64,000 nucleotides of DNA from Pseudonocardia cypriaca. Its GTDB lineage: Bacteria > Actinomycetota > Actinomycetes > Mycobacteriales > Pseudonocardiaceae. A program made the translations under genes and the position numbers. The notes below the pieces were generated by a model. That model did not search any database, had not been told where the DNA came from, and saw nothing but the letters and a program-made list of their open reading frames with translations. Positions 26,400 to 35,753 of this stretch are shown piece by piece. Where the stretch lies: the NCBI RefSeq assembly GCF_006717045.1, contig NZ_VFPH01000001.1:1860001-1924000 (forward strand), given 5' to 3'. Position 1 is the first letter of the stretch. Each line of letters opens with the position of its first letter.

Positions 26400-29183
26400 T
26401 CAGGCCACGCCGCTGTCGCTCGTCTGCGGTCCGGCCGCCTGGGGGTCGTCGATCCGGTACTTCGCGGCCGCCTCGGCCACCGCTCCGCGATCGAACTCGC
26501 CCCGTGCTGCGAGCGACTCCAGCGCCGCCACCGTGATCGACTCGGCGTCGACGTTGAAGTGCCTGCGCACGGCCGGCCGGGTGTCGGAGAGACCGAACCC
26601 GTCGGTGCCGAGGCTGGTGAACGGCGCGGGCACCCACTGGCGCACCAGGTCGGGCAGCGCGCGCATCCAGTCCGACGTGGCGATCACCGGGGTGTCCCCG
26701 GCGAGCGCCCGGCTGATGTACGGGACGCGCGGCTCGGCCTCCGGGTGCACCAGGTTGTGCTGCTCGCACTCGACCCCGTCGCGGCGCAGCTCGCCCCACG
26801 ACGTCACGGACCAGACCTCGGCGCCCACGCCCCACTGCTCGGCCAGCATGTCGCGGGCCTGCAAGGCCCACGGCAGCGAGACCCCGGACGCGAGCAGGCG
26901 CACCTGCGGCCCCTCCTCGCGCGGGCTGACCGCATAGCGGTAGAGGCCCCGGAGCAGCCCGTCGACGTCGAGGTCCTCGGGCTCGGCCGGCTGGACGTAG
27001 GGCTCGTTGTAGACCGTCAGGTAGTAGATGACGTTCTCCGCGTCCTCCCCGACCATGCGCCGCAGCCCGTCCTTGACGATGTGCGCCACCTCGAAGGAGA
27101 ACGCCGGGTCGTAGGACACGACGGCCGGGTTGGTGGCCGCCAGCAGCAGCGAGTGCCCGTCGTTGTGCTGCAGGCCCTCGCCGGTGAGCGTGGTGCGGCC
27201 CGCGGTGGCGCCGACGAGGAACCCACGGGCCATCTGGTCGGCCGCGGCCCAGATCGAGTCGCCGGTGCGCTGGAACCCGAACATCGAGTAGAAGACGTAG
27301 ACCGGGATCATCGGCTCGCCGTGCGTGGCGTACGAGGTGCCCGCCGCCGTGAACGAACCGACCGAGCCGGCCTCGTTGATCCCCTCGTGCAGCAGCTGGC
27401 CCTGTTCGCTCTCGCGGTAGGCGAGCATGAGCGACGCGTCCACGGACGTGTACTGCTGCCCGTTCGGGTTGTAGATCTTCTGGGTCGGGAACATCGAGTC
27501 CATCCCGAACGTGCGCGCCTCGTCCGGGATGATCGGCACGAACCGGCCGCCGATCTCCTTGTCCTTCACCAGCTCGCGCAGCAGCCGGACGAAGGCCATC
27601 GTGGTGGCGACCTCCTGCTTGCCCGAGCCCTTGCGGATCGTCTCGTAGACCTTGTCGCCGGGCAGGACGAGCGGCTTGGCCGACGCGCGCCGGGACGGCA
27701 CCGGCCCGCCGAGCGAGCGCCTGCGCTCCCGCAGGTACTGGATCGCCGGGTCGTCGTCGCCCGGGTGGTAGTACGGCGGCAGGTAGGGGTCCGCCTCGAG
27801 CGCCCCGTCCGAGATCGGGATCCGCTGCTCGTCGCGGAACTGCTTGAGGTCCTTGAGCGACAGCTTCTTCATCTGGTGGGTGGCGTTGCGCCCGGCGAAG
27901 CTCGGGCCCACGCCGTAGCCCTTGATGGTCTTGGCGAGGATCACCGTCGGCTGGCCGTGGTGCTCCAGCGCAGCGGCGTAGGCGGCGTAGACCTTGCGGT
28001 AGTCGTGCCCGCCGCGCTTGAGGTTCCAGATCTCGGCGTCGGACATCGGCTCGACGAGCGCCTTCGTGCGCGGGTCGCGCCCGAAGAAGTGGTCGCGCAC
28101 GTACCCGCCGTCGTTGGCCTTGTAGGTCTGGTAGTCACCGTCGGGCGTCTGGTTCATCAGGTTGACCAGCGCGCCGTCGCGGTCGGCGTGCAGCAGGGCG
28201 TCCCACTCGCGGCCCCAGATCACCTTGATGACGTTCCACCCGGCTCCGCGGAAGAACGCCTCCAGCTCCTGGATGATCTTGCCGTTGCCGCGGACCGGGC
28301 CGTCGAGCCGCTGCAGGTTGCAGTTGATGACGAACGTGAGGTTGTCCAGCCCCTCGGTGGCAGGCACGTGGATCAGGCCGCGCGACTCCGGCTCGTCCAT
28401 CTCGCCGTCGCCGAGGAACGCCCACACGTGCTGCTGCGAGGTGTCCTTGATGCCGCGGTGGTGCAAGTAGCGGTTGAACCGCGCCTGCATGATCGCGTTC
28501 ATCGGGCCGAGCCCCATGGAGACGGTGGGGAACTCCCAGAAGTCGGGCATCAGCCGCGGGTGCGGGTACGACGGCAGGCCATGGCCCGGCCCGCCGTGCG
28601 AGAGCTCCTGGCGGAAACCGTCGAGCCGGTCCTCGGACAGGCGCCCCTCGAGGTACGCGCGGGCGTAGATGCCGGGGGAGGCGTGGCCCTGGATGTAGAC
28701 CTGGTCACCCCCACCCGGGTGATCCTTGCCCCGGAAGAAGTGGTTGAACCCGACCTCGTAGAGCGTGGCCGACGACGCGTACGACGAGATGTGCCCGCCG
28801 ACGCTGATGCCGGGCCGCTGCGCGCGGTGCACCGTCATGGCCGCGTTCCAGCGGATCCACCGGCGGTAGGCCCGCTCGGTCTCCTCGTCGCCGGGGAACC
28901 ACGGCTCCCGGTCGGTCGGGATGGTGTTGACGTAGTCGGTGCTGGTCAGCGACGGGACGCCGACGTGACGCTCCCGGGCCCGCTGCAGCAGCCGGAGCAT
29001 CACGTAGCGGGCGCGCTGCTGCCCGGCTGCGTCGAGTACCGCGTCGAAGGAGTCGAGCCATTCGGCCGTCTCCTCCGGGTCGATGTCCGGCAGGTGGGCG
29101 GCGAGCCCGTCGCGGATGACGTGCACGCGCCGCGGCCCCGTCCCGGAGGTCCGGGCACTGCCGTCGGTGTTCTGGCCGGTCAA
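26400..29183 (-). CDS. aceE: Pyruvate dehydrogenase E1 component, homodimeric AceE
   Basis: AceE decarboxylates pyruvate with thiamine diphosphate and passes the acetyl group to the E2 subunit, feeding acetyl-CoA to the TCA cycle and to the fab operon nearby. The 927-residue length is normal. Visible are the TDP motif ([13 protein letters not shown] to NCNLQRLDG) and the transketolase-like signature [19 protein letters not shown]. The TTG start at 29183 has GGGAG at 5 bases. From memory, the aceE-fasR-fab clustering matches M. tuberculosis Rv2241-Rv2245. Confidence 0.97.
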   Translation of the reverse strand: MTGQNTDGSARTSGTGPRRVHVIRDGLAAHLPDIDPEETAEWLDSFDAVLDAAGQQRARYVMLRLLQRARERHVGVPSLTSTDYVNTIPTDREPWFPGDEETERAYRRWIRWNAAMTVHRAQRPGISVGGHISSYASSATLYEVGFNHFFRGKDHPGGGDQVYIQGHASPGIYARAYLEGRLSEDRLDGFRQELSHGGPGHGLPSYPHPRLMPDFWEFPTVSMGLGPMNAIMQARFNRYLHHRGIKDTSQQHVWAFLGDGEMDEPESRGLIHVPATEGLDNLTFVINCNLQRLDGPVRGNGKIIQELEAFFRGAGWNVIKVIWGREWDALLHADRDGALVNLMNQTPDGDYQTYKANDGGYVRDHFFGRDPRTKALVEPMSDAEIWNLKRGGHDYRKVYAAYAAALEHHGQPTVILAKTIKGYGVGPSFAGRNATHQMKKLSLKDLKQFRDEQRIPISDGALEADPYLPPYYHPGDDDPAIQYLRERRRSLGGPVPSRRASAKPLVLPGDKVYETIRKGSGKQEVATTMAFVRLLRELVKDKEIGGRFVPIIPDEARTFGMDSMFPTQKIYNPNGQQYTSVDASLMLAYRESEQGQLLHEGINEAGSVGSFTAAGTSYATHGEPMIPVYVFYSMFGFQRTGDSIWAAADQMARGFLVGATAGRTTLTGEGLQHNDGHSLLLAATNPAVVSYDPAFSFEVAHIVKDGLRRMVGEDAENVIYYLTVYNEPYVQPAEPEDLDVDGLLRGLYRYAVSPREEGPQVRLLASGVSLPWALQARDMLAEQWGVGAEVWSVTSWGELRRDGVECEQHNLVHPEAEPRVPYISRALAGDTPVIATSDWMRALPDLVRQWVPAPFTSLGTDGFGLSDTRPAVRRHFNVDAESITVAALESLAARGEFDRGAVAEAAAKYRIDDPQAAGPQTSDSGVA

Positions 29184-29377
29184 GGGATCTCCCTGCCTTG
29201 CTCTATCTGAGTCGGTCCGTGTTGTTGTCGTCCCCTATCGTGCCCCTCGGCGCTCGATCTCGTAACGAGTGGTTGCGCGCCGGACAGTCGTCGTGTTCGG
29301 ATTCCGCAACCAACGAGGCCGGGGTCGGGGGACGAGGCACCGGCAACGAGCAGTGCACGAGGCAAAGGGGTACACGC

Positions 29378-29812
29378 GTGGTCGCCGCGGATGATGCCGG
29401 ACGTACGTCCGACATCGCGGGCAAGCTCGGCGTCGAGCCGGGCATGGTTGTCCAGGAACTCGGCTGGGACAGCGACGTCGACGAGGCGGTGCGCGATGCC
29501 GTCGAGGAGAGAGCAGGGGACGATCTGCTCGACGAGGACGCCGACGATGTCATCGACCTGGTCCTGCTGTGGTGGCGCGACGGCGACGGGGACCTCGTCG
29601 ACGCGTTGATCAACGCCATCGGTCCGCTCGCCGAGAACGGCGTGATCTGGGTGCTCACCCCGAAGACGGGGCGCCCCGGGCACGTCGAGCCGAGCGACAT
29701 AGCCGAGGCCGCGCCCACGGCCGGGCTGTCGCAGACCTCCAACATCACCGTCAGCGAGGGCTGGGTCGGCTCCCGGCTGGTGTCGCCGAAGGCGGCCAAG
29801 TCCCGGCGCTGA
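29378..29812 (+). CDS. DUF3052 family protein
   Basis: The 144-residue acidic protein has the DUF3052 layout: ASDIAGKLGVEPG-like start (here TSDIAGKLGVEPGMVVQELGWD), a helical middle rich in Asp, and the strand pair GVIWVLTPKTGRPGHVEPSDI. The GTG at 29378 follows AAAGGGG at 7 bases. It diverges from aceE and lies before ahpE, the same neighbourhood as Rv2239c. The function is unknown; similarity to DUF1269 or UspA-like folds is not tested. Confidence 0.85.
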   Translation: MVAADDAGRTSDIAGKLGVEPGMVVQELGWDSDVDEAVRDAVEERAGDDLLDEDADDVIDLVLLWWRDGDGDLVDALINAIGPLAENGVIWVLTPKTGRPGHVEPSDIAEAAPTAGLSQTSNITVSEGWVGSRLVSPKAAKSRR

Positions 29813-29841
29813 GCGAACGGACGAGGCTGAGCTGACCGCGT

Positions 29842-31425
29842 TCACCAGCGGCCTCGCAGGCGATCCCGCCATGGGCGCCCGTCCGGGTCGTAGACGAGCC
29901 GGTACGCCGGAACGGCCCACAGCCGGGTGCGCTTGCGCATCCGTTCCGGCCGGTGGTGACGCAACCGCCCGGGAGGGCGCGGTCCGACCCGGCCACCGTC
30001 GTGCCACGCGTCGAGCGCATCGGCCGCCGCGTCCACGGCGCGAACGGCGTCGTCCGGGTCGAGCAGGTCGGCGTGCTCGCCGGGCCTGCGGTCGAGGTGC
30101 TCGCGCAGCAGGATGAGCCGCAGGTCACGGGCGAAGCGGCGGGCGCCGTCGCCCAGCCCGCCCGGGTCGGGCGGCTCGCGCTTGTCACGTTCGTCGTCGA
30201 GCACGGCGACGGACAGCTCGCTGTCGTGGCTCCAGGAACGCCGGTTGAGGTTGGCGCTGCCGGCGCAGGCCCAGGTGTCGTCGACGACGGCGACCTTCGC
30301 GTGGACGTAGATCGGGGTGCCCTCGTGGTTCTCCAGGTCGTACACGTGCACCCGGTCCGGGGCGGCCCGCACGCACACCTCCATGGCCTGCACCCGGCCC
30401 ACCTTGTTGGGTGGCAGCGCGAGCCGGCCGTCGACGTCGGGGTGGCGGGGCACGACCACCATGAGGTGCAGCCGGGGGTTGCGCCGCAGCGCCTCGGCGA
30501 GCAGCCGTGCGATGTGCGGCGACCACATGTACTGGTCCTCGAGGTAGACGAGCCGCTGCGCGCGGCGCAGGACCTTCCCGTAGCCCCGTGCCACGGATCG
30601 CTCCCCGTGCGGGGCGAACGGGTAGCCGGGCCGGAGCGCGGGGTAGGTGCGCAGCACCTGGACCGTCGCACGCCCGGCGGGCGGGGGATCGGGCGGCTGG
30701 TCGGGCAGCGGGTCGGCACGCATGTCGGTGGCCGTGAGCCGGTCGCGCAGCCACGCGAGCGGGTTGTGGATGTCGACGGAGTGCGGGTCCTCCCAACGCT
30801 CCCGGAACACGGCGTCGAGCAGGCCGACGGCCGGGCCGCGCACCTCGAGCTGCACGTCGTGCCACGGCGGGCGCTCGCCGTACGCGGCGGCCAGTGGCGC
30901 GGCCTGTGGGTCGCCGCGGTGGGTCCGGTCGTCGCGGCGGGAGAGGCACAGGTCGATGCCGCCCGCGAACGCCACGTCCCGGCCGGGCGAGTCCGGGTGG
31001 CGCAGCACGACCAGCTTCTGGTGGTGGGAACCAGCCCAGCGCACCCGTTCGTCGAGCAGGACCTCGCCACCGGCCGCGCGCACCTCCTCACCGAGGAGCC
31101 GGTTCTCCGTTCCGCTGTAGGACAGCCGGTCGGCGTGCGAGCGCCACACCAGGCCCTTCACGAGCACCCCGCGGCGCGCGGCGTCGCAGAACAGCTCGCC
31201 GACCGTCGGCCCGTCCGGGCAGAGCAGCTCGCCGGCATCGCCGCGCCAGTCGGTGAAGAACAGGTGGTCACCGGGGCGCAGCGCCCGCACCTCGGCCACG
31301 AGGCGGCCGAAGTAGGCGCTGCCGTGCACGAGCGGCCGGACGTCGTTGCCGTCGCACCAGTCCGGCTGCCGGTACGCCGGGTTGCCGCGCTCGGACCGTG
31401 TGATGAACCACTCGGCTGTCCCCAT
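29842..31425 (-). CDS. Phospholipase D-family protein
   Basis: The 527-residue product carries two PLD catalytic motifs: a first HxK in SHHQKLVVLR (near residue 135) and a second, complete HxKxxxxD motif in YVHAKVAVVDDTWACAGSANLN. There is no signal peptide, so it acts inside the cell or at the membrane face as a phosphodiesterase or transphosphatidylase, perhaps cardiolipin-related. The ATG at 31425 follows GGGAGG at 6 bases. It lies on the opposite strand between DUF3052 and ahpE, which are adjacent in mycobacteria, so it looks inserted. Confidence 0.88.
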   Translation of the reverse strand: MGTAEWFITRSERGNPAYRQPDWCDGNDVRPLVHGSAYFGRLVAEVRALRPGDHLFFTDWRGDAGELLCPDGPTVGELFCDAARRGVLVKGLVWRSHADRLSYSGTENRLLGEEVRAAGGEVLLDERVRWAGSHHQKLVVLRHPDSPGRDVAFAGGIDLCLSRRDDRTHRGDPQAAPLAAAYGERPPWHDVQLEVRGPAVGLLDAVFRERWEDPHSVDIHNPLAWLRDRLTATDMRADPLPDQPPDPPPAGRATVQVLRTYPALRPGYPFAPHGERSVARGYGKVLRRAQRLVYLEDQYMWSPHIARLLAEALRRNPRLHLMVVVPRHPDVDGRLALPPNKVGRVQAMEVCVRAAPDRVHVYDLENHEGTPIYVHAKVAVVDDTWACAGSANLNRRSWSHDSELSVAVLDDERDKREPPDPGGLGDGARRFARDLRLILLREHLDRRPGEHADLLDPDDAVRAVDAAADALDAWHDGGRVGPRPPGRLRHHRPERMRKRTRLWAVPAYRLVYDPDGRPWRDRLRGRW

Positions 31426-31509
31426 CCATGCCTCCCATCCGCACCGCAGGCGACCTCGGCCGACTAGGCTCCCCGCGGAACGCACCGCTCGCAGCGAGGA
31501 GACCCGCCC

Positions 31510-31971
31510 ATGGCCCCCGAGGTCGGCACCGAGGCACCCGACTTCACCCTCAAGGACCAGAACAACCAGGAAGTCACGCTCTCGTCGTTCCGCGGCAGCC
31601 GCAACGTGCTCGTGGTCTTCTACCCGTTCGCGTTCTCGGGAACCTGCACCGGCGAGCTGTGCGCGGTCCGCGACGACATCGGCAGCTTCCAGAACGACGA
31701 TGTCCAGGTGCTCGGCGTGTCCGTCGACCACGTGTTCGCCCTCAAGGCGTGGGCGAACCAGGAGAGCTACCAGTTCCCCCTGCTGTCGGACTTCTGGCCG
31801 CACGGCGAGGTGGCGAAGACCTACGGCGTGTTCAACGCGGACCGCGGCATGGCCGTGCGCGGGACGTTCCTGGTGGACCGGGACGGCATCGTGCGGTTCG
31901 CCGAGGTGAACGCCCCTGGCGAACCTCGCGACCAGGACGGGTGGAAGAAGGCACTGGCCTCGGTGGCCTGA
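31510..31971 (+). CDS. ahpE: Peroxiredoxin AhpE
   Basis: AhpE reduces hydroperoxides and peroxynitrite. The 153-residue protein has the peroxidatic Cys46 in FYPFAFSGTCTGELC and a second nearby Cys51, a typical AhpE arrangement. The ATG at 31510 follows GAGGAGAC. It corresponds to Rv2238c in the conserved aceE-DUF3052-ahpE neighbourhood. A weak hairpin (CCCGGC/GCCGGG, 31982-32004) between its stop and the tRNA may end the transcript. Confidence 0.93.
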   Translation: MAPEVGTEAPDFTLKDQNNQEVTLSSFRGSRNVLVVFYPFAFSGTCTGELCAVRDDIGSFQNDDVQVLGVSVDHVFALKAWANQESYQFPLLSDFWPHGEVAKTYGVFNADRGMAVRGTFLVDRDGIVRFAEVNAPGEPRDQDGWKKALASVA

Positions 31972-32008
31972 CCCGAGATCGCCCGGCCGCTTCCGGCAGC
32001 CGGGGACC

Positions 32009-32080
32009 GGGCGCGTAGCTCAGCGGGAGAGCACTCGGTTTACACCCGAGCGGTCGCAGGTTCGATCCCTGCCGCGCCCA
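32009..32080 (+). tRNA. tRNA-Val (anticodon TAC)
   Basis: The 72-base sequence folds as a cloverleaf: acceptor GGGCGCG/CGCGCCC, D arm GCTC-AGCGGGA-GAGC, anticodon arm CTCGG-TTTACAC-CCGAG with anticodon TAC, variable loop CGGTC, and T arm GCAGG-TTCGATC-CCTGC. The CCA end is only partly encoded (ACC then G). Confidence 0.97.
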
Positions 32081-32081
32081 C

Positions 32082-32376
32082 CGGCTCGACCAGCGGTTCG
32101 GTGCCGACTGCAGCCGCAAGTCGATAGGGGTGGCCGCCCGGAGAAGCTCCCGCGCCGCCTGATCGTGAACGCGTCGTGGTCGTGCCGCCGCAGTGTCATC
32201 GATCTTGGCCCCACCCGTGACAGGGGTTGGGCGTGTCGACATCGGGATCTGGCTCCACCCCTGGATGGGGTAGTAGTCGGTGCTCTACCGTTCGTGATCG
32301 TGGTGGTGCTGGTCCGCGCCGCGGCGGCATGGGCTGGACAGGCGGATCACAAATTCCTATGGGCACGGAGAGCGGG
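32082..32376 (+). other. Gene-free stretch between tRNA-Val and the GntR gene
   Basis: I see no convincing gene, terminator or direct repeat of the tRNA 3' end in these 295 bases. Base composition becomes less GC-rich toward 32300-32600. It must hold the GntR gene's promoter and perhaps its operator, but no clear -10/-35 pair could be fixed. Integration next to the tRNA is possible but unsupported by an attachment-site repeat. Confidence 0.5.
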
Positions 32377-33084
32377 ATGGCGGATCTGGACGGTAAGCCG
32401 AATGATCTAGGTGATCTGTCCGTGGCGCACTACCCGAGTATGGCGGACCAAGCGGCGTCGATACTGACGAAGCGTATCGCAGATGGCCTGCTGGAACCCG
32501 GACGTCAGCTCCGGGAGGATCAACTCGCCACGGCGCTCGGGATTTCCCGCAATACCGTTCGAGAGGCCTTCCGCGTCCTCATTCACGAAGGCTTCGTCGT
32601 CCGCGAGCCCTTCCGGGGCGTATTCGTGCGCATCGTGACCGTGGCCGATGTCTCGGACATCTTCCGGACACGCCACGTCCTGGAGCCCATAGGCGTTGAC
32701 CCGCTGACCCGGGATCCCGCCGCTGCGGCCAAGCTGCTCGAAATCGTTGCGGCGGCGGACACCGCGGCGGCCGCGGGCGACTGGCGGGACGTGGGCACGG
32801 CCAACCTCGACCTGCACAAAGCACTGGTTGAACCATGCCGTAGCGTTCGGCTGGACCGCCTGTTCACCCGGCTGTTCGCGGAACTGAGGCTGGCGTTCCT
32901 GCTCGCGGACGATGCACGAGCCATGCACGAGCCGTACCTCGCCTGGAACAAATCGATCGCGGAGCTGATCGCAGGTGGCCGGGCTGCCGCCGCCAAGGTG
33001 GAGCTGACTCGCTACCTGGATCACGCCGAACGCCAGGTGATCGCGGGGGTGGCCAGGGCCGAGGAGAAGCTCGCCAAAGGGTGA
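32377..33084 (+). CDS. GntR-family (FadR subfamily) transcriptional regulator
   Basis: The 235-residue protein has an N-terminal winged helix (RIADGLLEPGRQLREDQLA then ISRNTVREAFRVLIHEGFV) and a C-terminal all-helical FCD effector domain (RHVLEPIGVDPL, LHKALVEPC, HEPYLAWNKSIAELIAGG, YLDHAERQVIAG). Such regulators bind small acids or sugars. The ATG at 32377 follows GGAGAG; ATG 32359 is an alternative. No metabolic gene is adjacent on its strand, so its target is unknown. Codon use is slightly less GC-rich than that of its neighbours. Confidence 0.9.
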   Translation: MADLDGKPNDLGDLSVAHYPSMADQAASILTKRIADGLLEPGRQLREDQLATALGISRNTVREAFRVLIHEGFVVREPFRGVFVRIVTVADVSDIFRTRHVLEPIGVDPLTRDPAAAAKLLEIVAAADTAAAAGDWRDVGTANLDLHKALVEPCRSVRLDRLFTRLFAELRLAFLLADDARAMHEPYLAWNKSIAELIAGGRAAAAKVELTRYLDHAERQVIAGVARAEEKLAKG

Positions 33085-33343
33085 AGGAAAAACCGACTCG
33101 TGGCAGGGTCCGCTGCTGACTGCCCGGATACGGAAACCGGGTACCTGAAACGATTGGCTGCCGCGCGTTCGTGAACGGCCGAGCCACGCCAGAGCCGCAA
33201 TCCTGGCTATCGGTCGAACGGGTCGTATCGCGGGCAGATCGGGCCGATCCGATGAGCGCCCGGACCGGGTCGATGCCGTCGATACCGACGCTGCAGCGAA
33301 AGCGGCCTCATCGAGACGTCCTGCTGCGCAGGATTCGCTGGCG
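33085..33343. other. Gene-free stretch between GntR and OsmC genes
   Basis: I see no supported gene here. Short open frames on both strands lack ribosome sites and recognisable sequence. Several close repeats of a CGATnC-type word (33240-33310) are visible but form no clean hairpin. It may be remnant DNA from an insertion at the nearby tRNA gene. Confidence 0.4.
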
Positions 33344-33781
33344 TCAGCGCGCCGGGTGCGCCGTCACCCGGATCTCCGCCACCCCGGCCAGCGCTCGGGA
33401 GACCGCGCAGCTCGCCTCGGCCGCCTCGGCGTGCTTCTGGAGGGCGGCTTCGTCCACGCCGTCCACGTCGACCGTCGTGTCGAGCTCGACGAGGTCGATG
33501 GTCGGCACCCCGTCGACGGGGCGCAGGCGCACCCGGGCGCTCGTGGCGATGCTGCGGGGAACGCTGCCGGCCTGCGTGAGGACGTACGTCAGCGCCATCG
33601 AGAAGCAGCCGGCGTGTGCGGCGGCGAGGAGCTCCTCGGGGTTCGTGCTCGCGGCGGCGTCGTCGGTGAAGCGGGAGCGGAAGCTGTAGTCGGCCTCCCA
33701 CCTGTTCGGGCCGACGACCAGGCGGCCGCTGCCCTCGCTCAGGTCGCCGTTCCAGGTCGCGTTCCCGATGCGTGCTGCCAT
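33344..33781 (-). CDS. OsmC/Ohr-family hydroperoxide reductase
   Basis: The 145-residue protein has the two redox cysteines of the family: Cys59 in AHAGCFSMAL and Cys125 in AEASCAVSRAL. The N-terminal GNATWNGDLSEGSG and TNPEELLAAAH segments are typical of OsmC. It detoxifies organic hydroperoxides. The ATG at 33781 is 2 bases after the stop of the upstream oxidoreductase, and its GGAGGGAAG ribosome site lies inside that gene, so the two are an operon. Confidence 0.92.
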   Translation of the reverse strand: MAARIGNATWNGDLSEGSGRLVVGPNRWEADYSFRSRFTDDAAASTNPEELLAAAHAGCFSMALTYVLTQAGSVPRSIATSARVRLRPVDGVPTIDLVELDTTVDVDGVDEAALQKHAEAAEASCAVSRALAGVAEIRVTAHPAR

Positions 33782-33783
33782 GG

Positions 33784-34818
33784 CTACTTCCCTCCGTTGT
33801 CGTGCGTCGGTTCCAGGGTGATGACGACCTTCCCGATGGCGGTGCCGCCGAGGTAGTGGCGGAAGGCCGCGGGTGCGTCGTCGAAGGGGAAGACCCGGCC
33901 GAGGACCGGCCGGATCCGGTGGGTGCTCACGGCCGCCACGAGCGCGGCGAGCTGCGCGCGGCTGCCGACGGCGACCGGCCGGAGTGTCGCGCCCGCAGTG
34001 AAGACCGCATACGGGTCGAGGGACGCGGGCGGGCGTCCACCGACGAACCCGACCACGGCGATCTCCCCGCCGAGCGCGACCGCGGCGAGCGAGGACTCCA
34101 GGTTTCCGGCCACCTCGACGACGAGGTCGGCCCCGCGCCCGCCGGTGGCCGCCCGGACCGCGCCCGGCCAGTCCGGCGTGTCCCGGTAGTTCAGCACCAC
34201 GTCCGCCCCGAGCTCGCGCAGCAGGCCCACCCGCGCCTCGTTCCCGGTCGTGGCGATCACCCGCGCACCCATGGCGGTGGCCAGCTGGACCGCGAACAGC
34301 GACACCCCGCCCGTCCCGAGGGTCAGCACGGTGTCCCCCGGCCGTATCCCGCGTCCGCCGGTGAGCGCGTTCCACGCGGTGAGGCCGGCGACCGGCAACG
34401 TTGCCGCCTCCGCGTCGGTGAGGTCGTCGTCCGGGATCTCGACGAGCGCGGCGGCGGGCAGCACGACGTGCTCGGCGAGCATCCCGTCGAGCGAGCCACC
34501 GATCTGGTCGATGACGTCGAGGGAGAACGGCCCGTCCTGCCAGCGCGGGAACGCCGCGACGACGACCCGCGCCCCGACCGGGGGCCCGGCGACGTCCGGT
34601 CCGGTCGCGGAGACGACGCCGACGCCCTCGGCGAGCGGGATCCCACCGTCCCGCACCGGGAGCACGTACCGGCCTTCCAGGATCATCGCCTCGCGGTAGC
34701 TGAGCGACGCCGCCCGCACCTCGACGAGGACCTCGCCGGGCCCGGGAACGGGGAGTTCGGAGACGTCGAGCCGGAGGCCGCCGAGGCCGGCGCCCGAGTC
34801 GAGCCGGTAGCTGCGCAT
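33784..34818 (-). CDS. Zinc-free MDR oxidoreductase (quinone oxidoreductase/alcohol dehydrogenase-like)
   Basis: The 344-residue protein has a GroES-like N-terminal domain and a Rossmann domain with LTLGTGGVSLFAVQLA (nucleotide-binding glycines) and GADVVLNYRDTPDW. The usual zinc-ligand cysteines are missing: the expected first ligand is in SLSYREAMI, so it is of the NADPH-dependent reductase type. Upstream of the ATG at 34818 no ribosome site is clear. It forms an operon with the OsmC gene and diverges from an XRE regulator 72 bases away. Confidence 0.9.
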   Translation of the reverse strand: MRSYRLDSGAGLGGLRLDVSELPVPGPGEVLVEVRAASLSYREAMILEGRYVLPVRDGGIPLAEGVGVVSATGPDVAGPPVGARVVVAAFPRWQDGPFSLDVIDQIGGSLDGMLAEHVVLPAAALVEIPDDDLTDAEAATLPVAGLTAWNALTGGRGIRPGDTVLTLGTGGVSLFAVQLATAMGARVIATTGNEARVGLLRELGADVVLNYRDTPDWPGAVRAATGGRGADLVVEVAGNLESSLAAVALGGEIAVVGFVGGRPPASLDPYAVFTAGATLRPVAVGSRAQLAALVAAVSTHRIRPVLGRVFPFDDAPAAFRHYLGGTAIGKVVITLEPTHDNGGK

Positions 34819-34890
34819 GCCGAGACTGTCGCCCGTCGCAGGTGCTCCTGCCCATTACCTCGTGGGTGCAGCAGCCCTACGCTGGCAGCC

Positions 34891-35721
34891 ATGGGAGGCG
34901 GCGCGGGCGAGGTGCTGCGGTTCTGGCGGCAGCGCCGCGGCATGAGCCAGCTCGAGCTCGCCACCGCGACCGGCGTCTCCACCAAGCACCTCAGCTTCGT
35001 GGAGAACGGACGGGCGCGTCCCAGCCGGCAGCTGCTCGTGCACCTCGCCGACGCACTGGCCCTGCCCCTGGGTGAGCGCGACCGCCTGCTGCTCGCGGGC
35101 GGCTACGCGCCCCCGCAGGGCGCGGTCGGCCCCCGGGACCGGGCGATGCGCCCCCTGCGGCAGGCGCTCGACGAGCTGCTCGCGGCCCACGACCCGAACC
35201 CGGCGATCGTGGTCGACGCCCGCTGGGACCTCGTGGCCGCCAACGCCGCCGCCGACGTGCTGTGGGACGGCGTCGACTCCGGGCTGCTGACGCCGCCGGT
35301 CAACATGCTGCGGCTGTCCACGCATCCCGAGGGCCTGCCGCGGATCTCCACCGCCACCCCCGCGTGCAGCCGCTCCCTGATCGACCGGTTGCGCCGGAAG
35401 GCAGGCGAGGACGCCGACGACGTGCTCCTCGACCTCGTGCTCGAGGCCGAGGGGCACCTCGCCGCCGCCCCCGGTGAGCCGCCACGGTGGACCGGTGACG
35501 GCGTGATGGCCGGCTTCGAGCTCAAGACCCGGCTCGGCGTGGTCGGGCTGCGCACCGTGATCGCCACGCTCGGCGCCCCGCTGGACGTCGGCGCGTCCGA
35601 CCTCGCCCTCGAGACCTTCCTCCCCGCCGACGAGGACAGCGCGACGCTGCTCCGTGCGCTGGCAGCCTCCCGTCCGCTGCCGGGGCCCGGAAAGCCACCT
35701 TCCTGGCCTGCAAAGCCCTGA
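34891..35721 (+). CDS. XRE-family regulator with MmyB-like ligand domain
   Basis: The 276-residue protein opens with a helix-turn-helix (FWRQRRGMSQLELATATGVSTKHLSFVENGRARPS) and continues with a MmyB/MltR-type ligand-binding domain (ALDELLAAHDPNPAIVVDARWDLVAANAAA, with PPVNMLRLSTHPEGL). Regulators of this group usually control the divergent oxidoreductase, here the MDR-OsmC pair. The last 12 codons (GKPPSWPAKP) are encoded by an inverted-repeat element, suggesting that the natural C-terminus was altered. The ATG at 34891 lacks a strong ribosome site. Confidence 0.9.
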   Translation: MGGGAGEVLRFWRQRRGMSQLELATATGVSTKHLSFVENGRARPSRQLLVHLADALALPLGERDRLLLAGGYAPPQGAVGPRDRAMRPLRQALDELLAAHDPNPAIVVDARWDLVAANAAADVLWDGVDSGLLTPPVNMLRLSTHPEGLPRISTATPACSRSLIDRLRRKAGEDADDVLLDLVLEAEGHLAAAPGEPPRWTGDGVMAGFELKTRLGVVGLRTVIATLGAPLDVGASDLALETFLPADEDSATLLRALAASRPLPGPGKPPSWPAKP

Positions 35722-35733
35722 ATGTGGCTTTCC
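35689..35733. repeat. Inverted-repeat (REP-like) element at the XRE/methyltransferase junction
   Basis: GGAAAGCCAC (35689-35698) and GTGGCTTTCC (35724-35733) form perfect 10-bp arms around a 25-base loop that contains a partial internal copy (CAAAGCC). The element overlaps the last codons of the XRE gene and extends past its stop. It may act as a terminator or be a dispersed palindromic repeat. Confidence 0.7.
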
Positions 35734-35753
35734 TGAACTCCCGGGATGCCGCC

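Noticed and set aside
26385..29210. Long open frame antisense to aceE, over 900 codons
   Set aside because: It mirrors aceE codon by codon, as expected in high-GC DNA where the antisense frame lacks stops. It has no recognisable domain and its composition (Val/Arg/His/Pro-rich) is that of a shadow frame.
32009..33343. Attachment-site repeat of the tRNA-Val 3' end
   Set aside because: No second copy of the T-arm/acceptor end was found in the neighbouring kilobases, so an integrated element could not be demonstrated.
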